From positions 79,519-143,518 of the forward strand of contig MENQ01000025.1 of NCBI GenBank assembly GCA_001768325.1: DNA of 64,000 nt, given 5' to 3'. A program made the translations under genes and the position numbers. The notes beneath the pieces are model-generated. The model was given only the letters and a program-made list of their open reading frames with translations. It was not told the DNA's origin and did not search any database. This DNA is from Bacteroidetes bacterium GWC2_46_850 (lineage in GTDB: Bacteria > Bacteroidota > Bacteroidia > Bacteroidales > Dysgonomonadaceae). This document shows, piece by piece, positions 28,530 through 39,300 of this stretch; positions within the stretch are counted from its first letter, which is position 1; each line of letters starts with the position of its first letter.

Positions 28530-30962
28530 TTATACCAGATCGATTACCGTAATTCCGGTTCCACCAAACTGTATATGTTCATCCTGAAAATGAGTAACAC
28601 CTCCCACGGTACCCAGATACTCCCGGATGATCTGGCGTAATGCACCGGTACCCGTTCCGTGCAAGATACGCACCCTTGAAACACCCAGCTGCAATGCGTC
28701 ATCGATAAAGTACATGACTGCCTGCAACGCCTCATCACCGCGCATACCGCGCACATCGATATCCTGTCTGAAGTTCAGTTTTCGTTCATGTAGCAGGTCG
28801 CGGGTATTGGAGGCCTTCTTTTCCTTTTTAAGCTGGTTGTTGCTCACCCGTTCCAGACTCTCGATGTTGACAGTGGTCTTGATCATCCCGAAGGCAACGG
28901 TTACTTTTTTACCGGAAACATCCATCACCTCACCCACCGAAGTCTGCCCTTTAATCCGCACAGCATCTCCTGCGGCCGGCTTTTCGTGGATTTCCTTTGG
29001 TGCAGAGGTCAGATTTTTTGTCTTCCCAAGAGGTTTCTTTGGCACCGTGGGTCCCTTCTCATCCGCTTTGGCTTCTGTCACCTGCTCTTTGAACCGATTC
29101 AGTGACGCGCGTACCTGTTTGGTCTTCTCTTTGTCGGCCTTAACCTCTCTGATCTCCCGAATGGTATTTTCAATGCGTGCATTGCTCTCGGCCAGCATTT
29201 GTTCAGCCTGCTGCCGTGCCTGACCGAGGATCTCCTTTTTTTGCTTGCTGATCTCCTCCAGGCTGGCCTCATATTTCGAGGCGTTCTCCTCCAGCCGGTT
29301 GCGTTCACGCCTTATCTCATCACGTTTTCGTTCCCAGTAGCGACGGTCGCGGGCTATATCCTGCAGGTATTTGTCCATGTTGATGTAATCACTCCCCACA
29401 ATCTCTGAGGCGTGTGCGATCACCTCTTCCGGTAATCCGATCTTGCGGGCGATCTCTACGGCGAAGGAGCTTCCCGGGTTGCCGATGGCGAGGCGAAAGA
29501 GGGGCTGCATTTCATGGCGATCATACAACATGGCGCCATTCACCACCCCCTCGTGTTCATTGGCAAAATGTTTCAGATTCTGGTAATGGGTGGTAATCAC
29601 GCCAAACGATTGTTGCCTGTTGAACCGGTCGAGGAGCGCCTCGGCAATGGCAGCGCCGATCTGCGGCTCGGTACCGCTCCCAAACTCGTCGATCAGCAGC
29701 AACGATCTTGCATTACAGTTTCGTTCGAAGAACTTCATGTTCATCAGATGGGAACTGTAGGTAGAGAGGTCGTTTTCAATGGATTGTTCATCACCGATAT
29801 CGATAAAGATATCTGCAAAGATGCCCACCTTTGAATTTTCTCTCAATGGAATCAGCAATCCGCATTGTACCATGTACTGAAGGAGGCCGACCGTCTTCAG
29901 ACAGACCGACTTTCCACCGGCGTTGGGTCCTGAGATGACCAGGATCCGGTTTGTTCCCCCGAGTGAGATGTCGAGCGGGACAATTTTTCGGTTTTGCTTT
30001 TTCAACGACAAGTAGAGCAGCGGGTGTACCGCCTCCACCCAGTCGATCAGCCTTTCATCCTCAAGGGAAGGCCTGATGGCTCCTATTTGCTGGGCAAATG
30101 CAGCCTTGGCCTGAATGAAGTCGATTTTTGCAAGAAACTCATACGACTCCATCAAGTCGGGCAGGAAGGGACGCAGATAGTCGGTAAAGTCGACCAGTAT
30201 GCGGATGATTTCGCGTCGTTCGTCGCTCTCCAGTTCCCGGATGCGGTTGTTGGCCTCCACCACTTCGGAAGGTTCAATAAAGACTGTCTTGCCCGATGCC
30301 GATTCGTCGTGCACGATCCCTTTGATCTTTCGCTTGAAGGAAGGATTCACTGGAATCACCAGCCGTCCGTCGCGCATGCTTGGCGCCACATCCTTTTCCA
30401 CAAACCCTTCGGCCTGTGCCTTGCGCAGGATCGCATTAAGGCTTCTGGAAATGCCATTGGCAGTAGAAGTCAGTTCGCGCCGTATCTCCGACAGGCGGGT
30501 GGAAGCGTTGTCCTTCATCTGTCCGAATCCATCCAGCAGGCTGTCTATCTTTTTGGTGATCTCCGGGAAGGTCACCACATGCCCCGCCAGCACAAGCAAA
30601 TGCGGATATCGGGGCGTTTTCTCTTCGTCGCGACGCAGGAACGACACAATGCCGTTGATGGTCTGCAGCGAACGTCGCAGTTCGAATAGTGCGCTCTGGT
30701 CTATCCATGAACCTGCCACACGCACGCGCCGCAACACCGGCCGCAAATCGTAGAAATGATCTGCCGGAAAAGCATCCTCTTCCTCCCTGATGCGGACAAA
30801 CTCCTCGGTCTGGAACAGCAACGTACGGATCTCATCAAAAGAAGCAGAAAAGTGCATCTCCTCCACCTTCTCCCGTCCCAGAGTACTCAGACACCGGTCG
30901 GAGATCAGTTGCCGCACTTTATTGAATTCTATTTTTTGTTCAAAATTATCGGGATAGATCAC
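28530..30962 (-). CDS. mutS2: MutS2 family protein (Smr-domain endonuclease, recombination/ribosome rescue factor)
   Basis: Predicted product is 810 residues from a GTG start; the N-terminal 'YPDNFEQKIEFNKVRQLI' matches MutS2 starts. Core and clamp helices precede an ABC-type ATPase with Walker A 'ISGPNAGGKSVCLKT' and Walker B region 'SLLLIDEFGSGTEP'. A long coiled coil (about 520-640) follows, then a KOW-like segment and the Smr nuclease domain with 'IDVRGMRGDEALQAV' and 'LHGTGTGALRQIIREYL'. MutS2 acts on branched DNA and, in Bacillus, on collided ribosomes. A TAATTTTG element lies on the minus strand at 31005-31012, a possible -7 box. Confidence 0.94.
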   Translation of the reverse strand: MIYPDNFEQKIEFNKVRQLISDRCLSTLGREKVEEMHFSASFDEIRTLLFQTEEFVRIREEEDAFPADHFYDLRPVLRRVRVAGSWIDQSALFELRRSLQTINGIVSFLRRDEEKTPRYPHLLVLAGHVVTFPEITKKIDSLLDGFGQMKDNASTRLSEIRRELTSTANGISRSLNAILRKAQAEGFVEKDVAPSMRDGRLVIPVNPSFKRKIKGIVHDESASGKTVFIEPSEVVEANNRIRELESDERREIIRILVDFTDYLRPFLPDLMESYEFLAKIDFIQAKAAFAQQIGAIRPSLEDERLIDWVEAVHPLLYLSLKKQNRKIVPLDISLGGTNRILVISGPNAGGKSVCLKTVGLLQYMVQCGLLIPLRENSKVGIFADIFIDIGDEQSIENDLSTYSSHLMNMKFFERNCNARSLLLIDEFGSGTEPQIGAAIAEALLDRFNRQQSFGVITTHYQNLKHFANEHEGVVNGAMLYDRHEMQPLFRLAIGNPGSSFAVEIARKIGLPEEVIAHASEIVGSDYINMDKYLQDIARDRRYWERKRDEIRRERNRLEENASKYEASLEEISKQKKEILGQARQQAEQMLAESNARIENTIREIREVKADKEKTKQVRASLNRFKEQVTEAKADEKGPTVPKKPLGKTKNLTSAPKEIHEKPAAGDAVRIKGQTSVGEVMDVSGKKVTVAFGMIKTTVNIESLERVSNNQLKKEKKASNTRDLLHERKLNFRQDIDVRGMRGDEALQAVMYFIDDALQLGVSRVRILHGTGTGALRQIIREYLGTVGGVTHFQDEHIQFGGTGITVIDLV

Positions 30963-31136
30963 GTTATTCTATTTGTAAGTTACGGTATACGTATGTTTAT
31001 ACTGCAAAATTACAATTTTATGGCGACTAAAGCTAGTTAGCCGTGCAGATTCACTTTTATTTCCTCCCTATAAATTTGGTTTTCCGATTACCAGAATTAT
31101 CTTTCCTGATTTTTGCCACATTTTTGCTTTTTGTAG

Positions 31137-31167
31137 TTGCAGAATTCAAAAAGATATACTACTTTTG
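31137..31167 (+). promoter_or_regulatory. Likely promoter of tRNA-Met
   Basis: TTG (31137-31139) and TACTTTTG (31160-31167) are 20 bases apart, close to the Bacteroidetes -33/-7 consensus. The tRNA begins 49 bases downstream, leaving a short 5' leader to be trimmed. Confidence 0.6.
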
Positions 31168-31215
31168 CCCCTCGAATTTGGAAATAAACCTCCAATAAAA
31201 ACATATAATTTTAAT

Positions 31216-31289
31216 GGCGAGATAGCTCAGTTGGTTAGAGCGCATGATTCATAATCATGAGGTCGGGGGATCATGCCCCCCTCTCGCTA
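31216..31289 (+). tRNA. tRNA-Met (anticodon CAT)
   Basis: A full cloverleaf can be drawn: acceptor GGCGAGA/TCTCGCT, D stem GCTC/GAGC, anticodon stem CATGA/TCATG around TTCATAA with CAT at 31250-31252, and T stem GGGGG/CCCCC. The discriminator is A and CCA is not encoded. The acceptor stem is fully paired at position 1 (G-T wobble), so it is not a typical initiator. The T loop is ATCATGC rather than the usual TTCRANN; see findings. A tRNA-Ile2 with lysidine-modified CAT cannot be excluded from sequence. Confidence 0.92.
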
Positions 31290-31300
31290 CTCAATGTCAC

Positions 31301-31333
31301 AAACGGTTTCAGTGAAATTCTGAAACCGTTTTC
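31301..31333 (+). terminator. Terminator after tRNA-Met
   Basis: AAACGGTTTCAG and CTGAAACCGTTT form a 12-bp perfect stem with a 7-nt loop, followed by TCTATTATT. It may also serve the converging metal-pump gene that ends at 31339 on the other strand. Confidence 0.8.
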
Positions 31334-31338
31334 TATTA

Positions 31339-34300
31339 TTATGTACCATCTGTCTTTTTATTCGTCACCAGGTACATTACCGGGATAATGAATCCATTGA
31401 GGAGCGTGGAGGTAAGCAAGCCACCCAGGATGACTTTTGCCATGGGACTTTGAATTTCATTACCGGGCAGTCCACCACCCACAGCCAGGGGTATGAGCGC
31501 GAGCGCCGTGGTGAGCGCAGTCATCAGAATTGGATTCAAACGATCCAAAGAGCCGTGCATCACACTTTCATACGGCGACAATCCTTCATCCTGCAAATCG
31601 TTGTAACGCGATATCAGCAACATGCCATTTCTTGTGGCAATCCCAAAAAGTGAAATAAAACCGATGGTGGCCGGAATACTGATATTTCCACTTGTAAAAA
31701 ACAGGATAAAGACGCCACCGATGAGCGCCAACGGCAGATTGAGCAGGATAACCACAGACTGTGTGACCTTTCGGAACTGATTAAACAATAACAGAAAAAT
31801 TACCAGAATTGAGAAAATGGAGGTGATAAACAACGTGCGCGAAGCCCTTTGCTCACTCTCAAACTGACCACCATACTCAATGTGATACCCTTCGGGCAGC
31901 TCAATTTCGCGGTCAATAATATGCCGGATCTCATTTACAACCCCACGCAGGTCACCTCCGGAGACATTTGCCGAAACGACGATCTTCCGGGATACATTTT
32001 CACGATTGATGGTATTGGGTCCTGTTACTGACGAGATATCAGCAATATTTCCAAGGGGAATTTTCTGTCCGTTGGCGTCGACAATCATGTTTCTGATGCG
32101 TTCGCCCGAAGCACGGCTATCGCCATTTACTTTCAGCGTAAGGTCGTACGACCGGTTTCCTTCATATACCTGCGAGACCACCTCGCCTGCGAGCAGAACA
32201 CCCACCATCTCAGAGAACTCGGGTAAAGAAATACCATACCTTGCCAGCAGTTCCCGTTTGGGTGTTATCTTCAGTTGCGGACGTTCCACCTGTTGCTCCA
32301 CGTTCAAATCCACCACACCTTCCACATCATGTATGGCAGCTTTAATCTGATTACCCAATCCGTACATCCTGTTCAGATCGGTTCCGAATAGTTTGATGGC
32401 AATATTGGAACGTGTACCCGAAAGGATGGCATCGAGCCGGTGTGAAATAGGTTGTCCTATTTCAATATTGACACCCGGTATCACCTTCATTTTTGCGCGG
32501 ATCTCTTTAAGTATCTCATCCTTTGATCGTTTGTCCAGGATGATGGGTGCCTCAATTTCCGACACGTTCACACCCAACGCATGCTCGTCCAGTTCGGCAC
32601 GACCCGTTTTGCGTCCCACCGTCTGCACTTCGGGAATGGAGAGCAGTATCTCTTCGGCCATGCGTCCTGTCTTGTCGGACTCTTCGAGTGAAATTCCGGG
32701 CAGGGTGCTGACGTTAATGGTGAAAGAACCCTCGTTGAAAGGAGGTAGAAAACTTCTTCCAAGCGAAAAAAACATGATAAGCGACACAACCAGCATTACC
32801 ATGGTACCTCCCAGTACCCATCTTTTGTTTTGTAGCGTCACAGACAGTGCTTTTTCGTAATGCTTCTTCAGAAACCTGACAACAACCGGTTCGCGCTCTT
32901 TCTTGCCATTCTTGACCTTTTCTTTACCAAGAAGATAGCTACTCAACACCGGTGTGAGCGTCAGCGCTACAATTGTAGATGCAATCAGTGCCACGATAAA
33001 AGCAATTCCGAGGGGAGCCAGCATGCGGCCCTCCATCCCCGTCAGAAAGAAAAGAGGAACAAAACTTACGATGATAATCAAGGTGGAATTGAGAATGGGT
33101 AGCCGTACTTCTTTGGAGGCATGATACACCACCTCTATCACCGTTTGTCGTTCCTCTTCGGGCTTCTGCCTGTTCTCGCGCAACCGCTTAAATACATTTT
33201 CCACATCCACAATGGCGTCGTCTACCAGCGAGCCGATAGCTATTGCCATACCCCCCAGGCTCATCGTGTTGATCGTCAAGCCCATCAGTTTTAGTACGAG
33301 CATGGCCACCACGAGCGATATGGGAATCGTGACAAGGGATATAATGGTTGTTCGTGTATTCATCAGAAAGACAAAAAGCACGATGATCACGAAAACAGCA
33401 CCTTCCAACAACGATTCTTGTATGTTGTGAATGGAACTTTCAATGAAACGGGACTGGCGGAAAATGTCGGTCGACAATTTCACATCCGACGGCATGCCCG
33501 CCTGAAGTCCGGCAATAGACTCGTCCAGGTTATCGGTCAGCACCATCGTGCTGGTTGCAGGCTGCTTGGTCACAGTCAAAAGTACCGCCGGTTTGCCCCG
33601 CTCTGAAGCTGTCCCTAATTTGGGTGTTTTGTCGCCTACCGTCACCTCAGCAATACTTTCGAGGAGCACGGGGCTGTCCCGTACGATTTTAACGACTGAC
33701 TTTTTTAATTCGGACAGATTGTTGGTGGAGAGCATCCCGCGAATAATATACTCGTTCCCGTATTCATTGAGGACTCCACCGGACGCGTTCTGATTCATTC
33801 CCCTCACCGTGCTGAGGACTTCATCGAGTTGTACACCGTAATGTCTCATTTTTTCCGGATGAAGCAAAATCTGGTATTCTTTTATCTCGCCTCCAAGCAC
33901 GGTTACCTGTGCCACACCTCCAGTGGAGAGTAGTCGGGGACGGATTATCCAGTCGGCGATCGTTCTCAACTCCCGCATCGATGTCGTATCAGCCGTGAGT
34001 CCGATAATCATCACTTCGCCCATGATGGAGGATTGCGGTCCCAGGGTGGGATTTCCCACATTGGATGGCAGAGCGTCTTTCACGACTGATAGTTTCTCCG
34101 ATACGATCTGCCTGGCCAGATAAATATCGGTACGCCAGTCGAATTCGACCCAGACAACCGAAAAACCGGTGGTGGACGAGGAACGGACACGTCTTACATC
34201 CGTCGCCCCATTCAGGGCGGTTTCCACAGGAAAGGTGACCAGTCGCTCCACTTCTTCGGGTGCCATACCCTGTGCTTCGGTCATCACGACCACGGTGGGC

Positions 34301-34431
34301 GCATTTAAATCGGGAAAGACATCCACTTCCATATTGGCGGCAGTGTAAATCCCTCCCAGCATCAACAACAGGGATAGCACCAGAATAAGCAGCCGGTTAT
34401 GCAAAGAAAATTGAATGATTTTATTCAGCAT
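31339..34431 (-). CDS. CusA/CzcA-family heavy-metal RND efflux pump (pump 1)
   Basis: The listed start at 34455 is a TTG overlapping the adaptor stop; ATG at 34431 ('MLNKIIQFSLHNR') is preferred, giving 1030 residues. It is an RND permease with two six-helix halves and large periplasmic loops: 'EVDVFPDLNAPTVVVMTEA' in the first loop and the TM4 proton-relay motif 'AIAIGSLVDDAIVDVEN'. That motif resembles the Cu/Ag class (CusA), but the periplasmic methionines of CusA are not obvious ('GQPISHRLDAILSGTRSN'), so the metal is uncertain. The adaptor gene lies directly upstream; no outer-membrane factor gene is present. Confidence 0.9.
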   Translation of the reverse strand: MLNKIIQFSLHNRLLILVLSLLLMLGGIYTAANMEVDVFPDLNAPTVVVMTEAQGMAPEEVERLVTFPVETALNGATDVRRVRSSSTTGFSVVWVEFDWRTDIYLARQIVSEKLSVVKDALPSNVGNPTLGPQSSIMGEVMIIGLTADTTSMRELRTIADWIIRPRLLSTGGVAQVTVLGGEIKEYQILLHPEKMRHYGVQLDEVLSTVRGMNQNASGGVLNEYGNEYIIRGMLSTNNLSELKKSVVKIVRDSPVLLESIAEVTVGDKTPKLGTASERGKPAVLLTVTKQPATSTMVLTDNLDESIAGLQAGMPSDVKLSTDIFRQSRFIESSIHNIQESLLEGAVFVIIVLFVFLMNTRTTIISLVTIPISLVVAMLVLKLMGLTINTMSLGGMAIAIGSLVDDAIVDVENVFKRLRENRQKPEEERQTVIEVVYHASKEVRLPILNSTLIIIVSFVPLFFLTGMEGRMLAPLGIAFIVALIASTIVALTLTPVLSSYLLGKEKVKNGKKEREPVVVRFLKKHYEKALSVTLQNKRWVLGGTMVMLVVSLIMFFSLGRSFLPPFNEGSFTINVSTLPGISLEESDKTGRMAEEILLSIPEVQTVGRKTGRAELDEHALGVNVSEIEAPIILDKRSKDEILKEIRAKMKVIPGVNIEIGQPISHRLDAILSGTRSNIAIKLFGTDLNRMYGLGNQIKAAIHDVEGVVDLNVEQQVERPQLKITPKRELLARYGISLPEFSEMVGVLLAGEVVSQVYEGNRSYDLTLKVNGDSRASGERIRNMIVDANGQKIPLGNIADISSVTGPNTINRENVSRKIVVSANVSGGDLRGVVNEIRHIIDREIELPEGYHIEYGGQFESEQRASRTLFITSIFSILVIFLLLFNQFRKVTQSVVILLNLPLALIGGVFILFFTSGNISIPATIGFISLFGIATRNGMLLISRYNDLQDEGLSPYESVMHGSLDRLNPILMTALTTALALIPLAVGGGLPGNEIQSPMAKVILGGLLTSTLLNGFIIPVMYLVTNKKTDGT

Positions 34432-34451
34432 GGTTTTATCTTCATCTTTTA

Positions 34452-35621
34452 TCAATGCACATGTCCTTCGGGAATGACTGATGAGGTTGCTGCCAGCTTC
34501 ACCTGGTACACGCCGTGGGTAACGACTTTGTCGCCCTGTCTCAAACCGGTAAGCACCTGCACCCGAGCCCCGTCACTTTCTCCAAATGTAATCTCCTGTT
34601 TTTTGTACCCCTCTTCATCGAGCTGAACATATACATAATAAAGTCCCTGCTCTTCGGTAATTGCCGACAGGGGCACTGAAATAACATTTTCCAGGAGAGA
34701 GGAAAGTAAGAATACCTCGATATACGAGCCGGGTATGATACCGTCCGTGTTATCAAATTCAAATGTGACAGGGATAAAGAAGGAGTTCTCATCCAATGCT
34801 TTTCCGAACGAAAGTAACCGTCCGTTCAGGCTGGAAAGTTCGTACAGCCTATCGTCATATGCCATTTTAAAATTGGCGCTCCGGATGGCCGGGATGGTTT
34901 TGTAACGCGTCTCGGGTACCTCGGCGCGAAGCTGCAGCCTCCTGTTTTGGGATACCGTGGCAATGGGTTGTCCCACCGAAACATAATCGCCCTGGCTTAC
35001 GAAAAGATTTTTTACAAACCCACCCATGGGTGAGGTCACACTCACACTGCCGGCGCTGTAGCTTGTAGCCTGCGATTCGTAGGTCGTTTTGGCAATTTCA
35101 TAACGTAAACGGGCTTCTTCAAAATCTTTCTCTGAGATAATCTGCTCTTTCACCAGATTCTGGGCACGCTGAAATGCTTTCTGCGCCGTTTCGTATGCTA
35201 TTTTTGCCTTTGCCACAGGATCTCCTTCGGGAAGCTTTTGTACCGAGACGGTGATCATTTTTTCGCCTGCACGAACCATTGCGCCCGGTGCAATGGAACC
35301 ATTTGCGAACGACACCACGCCGTTGGCAGTGGAGGCGATGGTGGTTTCGTCACCTTGTGAAGAAAGAATTTGTCCGCTTGTTTTGATGACCTGCCGGAAG
35401 ATACCGGCAGAAACCGTTTCCAAATTCAGCCCCACAGCTTCGGCCTGGGTTTTGGAAAAGTGTATTTCGTCGGCATGCACCGCTGCTGTTGAATGATCAG
35501 CCAACTCACCTTCGACGTGTTCGGGTGCATCATGGGTGGCTGTTTTTTTATGATTTTTATTCCCACAGCCCATTGATAATAAGGCCATAGTGGCAAATAA
35601 AGAAACTAGAACTGTTCTCAT
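34452..35621 (-). CDS. RND efflux periplasmic adaptor (HlyD/CusB-type membrane fusion lipoprotein, pump 1)
   Basis: Predicted product is 389 residues. The lipobox 'LLSMGC' (Cys19) anchors it, followed by a His-rich stretch ('KKTATHDAPEHVEGELADHS') that could pick up metal. Then come beta-barrel, lipoyl ('NGVVSFANGSIAPGAMVRAG') and helical hairpin (about 135-175) domains, and the returning lipoyl half 'VTSPMGGFVKNLFVSQGDYV'. It should link the inner-membrane pump to an outer-membrane channel. It ends with 'GHVH'. The pump gene begins 20 bases further on, so the two are an operon with the His-rich gene upstream. Confidence 0.9.
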   Translation of the reverse strand: MRTVLVSLFATMALLSMGCGNKNHKKTATHDAPEHVEGELADHSTAAVHADEIHFSKTQAEAVGLNLETVSAGIFRQVIKTSGQILSSQGDETTIASTANGVVSFANGSIAPGAMVRAGEKMITVSVQKLPEGDPVAKAKIAYETAQKAFQRAQNLVKEQIISEKDFEEARLRYEIAKTTYESQATSYSAGSVSVTSPMGGFVKNLFVSQGDYVSVGQPIATVSQNRRLQLRAEVPETRYKTIPAIRSANFKMAYDDRLYELSSLNGRLLSFGKALDENSFFIPVTFEFDNTDGIIPGSYIEVFLLSSLLENVISVPLSAITEEQGLYYVYVQLDEEGYKKQEITFGESDGARVQVLTGLRQGDKVVTHGVYQVKLAATSSVIPEGHVH

Positions 35622-35731
35622 AAATGGTTGAATAAAAGATAAACGAAAGAAAAATGAATGACCGGATTGTCTGCTTTTGAATACGATTTATCAAAAGCCG
35701 ACAATCCACCTTGTGATTATTGGGGAATAAT

Positions 35732-36166
35732 CTAAGAAATGGAAAAAGGGGGAGCACGCAACCCGATCGGGTTGGGTCTTTCGGTATCAGGAACAAAGAA
35801 GATTAATTCACCATAATCCGTTTTTTCATCCGGAAGTGAGATACAGAAGTCCGCCAAAACAGAGAAAAACAAGCCGGGATAAGATGGATGATCATCAGCT
35901 TGAGCAGGCGAGAATGATTTGAGACGATTTCCGGAATCTGCTTGTTGGGCAATGAAGTTAGCATGCACAAAGCAGTTTGAATTTTCAGTACTGGTATCCG
36001 GTGCAGGATTATGATGATCTGCGTGTTGTTGACCACAATCATGCTCTACCTGATCGGTCTGAAAGCAGGGCATCCCATCGTTGTGATGATGATGGGGAAT
36101 GGCAGAGAGGGCCAGCATCAATATGCTCGCGAAAGCAACAACAGATATGTTTGCAATGCGTTTCAA
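35732..36166 (-). CDS. Small His-rich exported protein next to metal efflux genes
   Basis: Predicted product is 144 residues with a hydrophobic N-terminal segment ('VVAFASILMLALSAIP') directly followed by 'HHHHNDG' and later 'VEHDCGQQHADHHNPAP', giving many His and two Cys residues in the first 60 positions. I recall similar small proteins (DUF6769-like) at the head of Bacteroidetes metal-efflux operons but cannot confirm the family. Periplasmic metal binding or sensing is a reasonable inference. On the minus strand a perfect -7 element, TATCTTTG (36190-36197), lies upstream without a well-spaced -33. Confidence 0.65.
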   Translation of the reverse strand: MKRIANISVVAFASILMLALSAIPHHHHNDGMPCFQTDQVEHDCGQQHADHHNPAPDTSTENSNCFVHANFIAQQADSGNRLKSFSPAQADDHPSYPGLFFSVLADFCISLPDEKTDYGELIFFVPDTERPNPIGLRAPPFSIS

Positions 36167-36330
36167 ATATTTTTTCGGCTATCTGTCGACAAAGATAAAA
36201 CAAAAATACGTCAACCGGACTGAAAAAGCAACCTGCAGATCCAAAATTGGCAGAAATGAATCCTTTTTATTCAGCGAAAAAACATACATTTGTAGCAGAA
36301 CAAGGAATAAGCATCTGATATACCGGAAAA

Positions 36331-39300
36331 ATGTTAGACAAAATCATCCATTTTAGTGTATCACATAAGCTCGTCATCATCCTTTTTGTACTTACAGTGA
36401 TTATTTTCGGGCTTTTCTCTGTATCCCGCCTCTCTGTGGGTGCCGTTCCCGATATCACCAACAATCAGGTGCAGGTAATCACCACATCCACCAACCTCTC
36501 CACACAGGATGTTGAACAATACATCACCATGCCCGTTGAGCTGGTCATGGCCAATCTGCCTGGTGTACAGGAGATCAGGTCCGTCTCAAAGTTCGGACTC
36601 TCCGTGGTGACCATCGTTTTCGACGAATCACTTGGTACCTACCTGCCTCGTCAACTAATTGCCGAGAAAATTACAGAGGCATCTGAAAATATTCCGGAAG
36701 GTTTTGGCAAACCTTTCATGGGACCGGTGACTACCGGTTTGGGAGAAATTTATCAGTATATTCTCGATGTGAAACCGGAGCAGAAAGATCGCTACACAAT
36801 TGCGGAACTCCGTACCATGCAGGACTGGATCGTTAAACGGCAGCTCTCCGGCATTACCGGCGTGGTGGAGGTAAACACCTGGGGAGGCTATCTGAAGCAG
36901 TATGAAGTAGCCATCAATCCGGAAATACTGCACAGCCTTGACATCACCCTGCTCGAGGTGTTTGAAGCATTAAAGAACAACAACGACATATCCGGGGGAT
37001 CCTATATTGAGAAGGACAACCAAAGTTATTTTATCAGAGGGGACGGATCCATCCAATCGTTGGACGACATCCGCAATGTAGTCATAAAAACACGAAACGG
37101 CTCACCGGTGCTCATCCGCGACATTGCCACCGTGCAGTTTGGACATGCGACCCGGTTTGGAGCAATCACCGCCAATGGCGAAGGTGAGAAGGTGATGGGA
37201 CAGGTAATGATGTTGAAAGATGCCGATTCACAATCGGTCATCAGAGCGGTGAAAGCTCGTGTAGAAGCAGTGCAGCAATCACTGCCGGAAGGCGTTTTCA
37301 TTAATCCCATCGTCGACCGGAGCGAACTGATCGGACGGACTACATTTACCATCCTCGAAAACCTGCTGATCGGCATTCTGATCGTCATCCTCATCGTGGT
37401 GCTTATTCTCGGGAATATGCGCACGGCACTGATCATCGCCTCAATCATACCACTTTCGCTGCTGTTCACACTCTCCATGATGTATCTCTTCAGGATTGAT
37501 GCAAACCTGATGAGCCTGGGTGCCCTGGACTTTGGCATTATCATCGACGGCGGCGTGATCGTCGCCGAGTTTGTGGCACTTCAGCTGAACAGAAATTATG
37601 GCATGCTCAGACAGTTGCCGGCCGGGCAAAGATATCCCTTCATCAACAAAATCACGATGGATGCCACATCCAAAATGATGAACTCCGCCATCTTCGGACA
37701 GCTGATCATCCTGATTGTTTTCCTGCCTATTTTGACGCTATCGGGCGTGGAGGGAAAAATGTTCCGTCCCATGGCATTGACATTCGGTTTTGCTGTGATA
37801 GGAGCTTCCATCTTTGGCATGACCTGGCTTCCGGTAGCTTCGGCGCTCTTCATGAAGCCGAAAGAGGAGAACCGGAACAATCAGTCGAGGTTGATGAAAC
37901 TTGCCTACAAAACCTACCATCCATCTATTCAGTGGGCCTGCCAACATAAAAAAGCAATCCTGATCCTGTCTGTCACCCTGCTTGCATCGGCAGTGATCAT
38001 CTTTCCCAGGCTGGGAGCCGAATTCACTCCTACACTCGATGAAGGTGACTTTGTAATACAACCCGTATTGAAAACGGGTACATCATTGGAGAAAACCATC
38101 GAAATGACGACCCGGATGGAACGCATTTTGAAAGAGAATTTTGTGGAAGTGAACCAGATCGTAAGCCGCATCGGTGCTGCAGAGGTACCAACAGACCCCA
38201 TGTCGATGGAAGAAATAGACATGATCATCCGTTTGCATCCGAGAAAGAAATGGGTCAATGCCAAAAATAAGGAAGAACTGGCCGATCAATTCAAAGAGGC
38301 ACTTTCCGTTTTTCCGGGCATTGAGTATGAGTTCACCCAACCCATTGAAATGCGTTTTAATGAACTGGTTACGGGCGTTCGTTCGGATATTGCCATCAAG
38401 GTATTTGGCGAGGATCTCGATTATCTGGCCGACAAAGCAGTTGAGATAGGTCGTCTAGCTGAGACTATTCCCGGGGCTGCCGATGTGATCGTGGAGAAAA
38501 CGGCAGGCCTTCCGCAGATGCGGGTATCCTACAAACGGGATAAACTGGCCTACTATGGCGTTTCCATCGCCACACTGAATCAATATTTGCGGATGGCCTT
38601 CGGCGGTGAGGCAACCGGAACCATTTTTGAACAGGAACGTCGCTTCGATCTTGTTGTGCGCTTCAGGGATGATTTCAGACAGGATATCGAGAACATCCGG
38701 CAGATGTTTGTAAAACTGCCCGACGGGAACCAGACCAGATTGAGTGAACTGGCCGATATTACATACAGTACCGGCCCGGCAAAGATATCACGCGACAATA
38801 CCCGCCGACGCGTAGTGGTAAGCGTAAACGTGCGTAACAGAGACCTGCAGTCGGTGGTGAAAGATATTCAACAGACCGTGGAAGAAAAAGTAAGCCTTCA
38901 GTCGGGATATTATCTGGAATACGGGGGCCAGTATCAAAACCTGACCAACGCAGCGTCACGGCTTATCGTCGTGATCCCCATTGCGCTGGCACTCATATTC
39001 CTCTTACTGAACTTTGCGTTCAGCTCCATCAAAGAGTCACTGATCATTTTTTCAGCCATCCCGCTCTCCGTCGTGGGAGGTGTACTCGCCCTCTGGATAC
39101 GGGGAATGCCGTTTAGCATCTCTGCCGGTGTTGGGTTTATCGCTCTCTTCGGCGTGGCGGTGCTCAATGGCATTGTGTTGATTGAACATTTTAAGGAGTT
39201 GCACGAATCACATCCCAACATGAAGATGCACGACCTGATCATCCAGGGCTCCATGGGGCGGCTACGTCCCGTTATACTAACCGCATCGGCAGCTGCGCTT

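Noticed and set aside
29994-30689. 231-residue plus-strand ORF
   Set aside because: Antisense to mutS2, no domain signature, no promoter or ribosome-binding context.
31216-31289. tRNA-Met as an integration site of a genomic island
   Set aside because: No integrase and no repeat of the tRNA 3' end was seen downstream; the metal-pump region carries no mobility genes.
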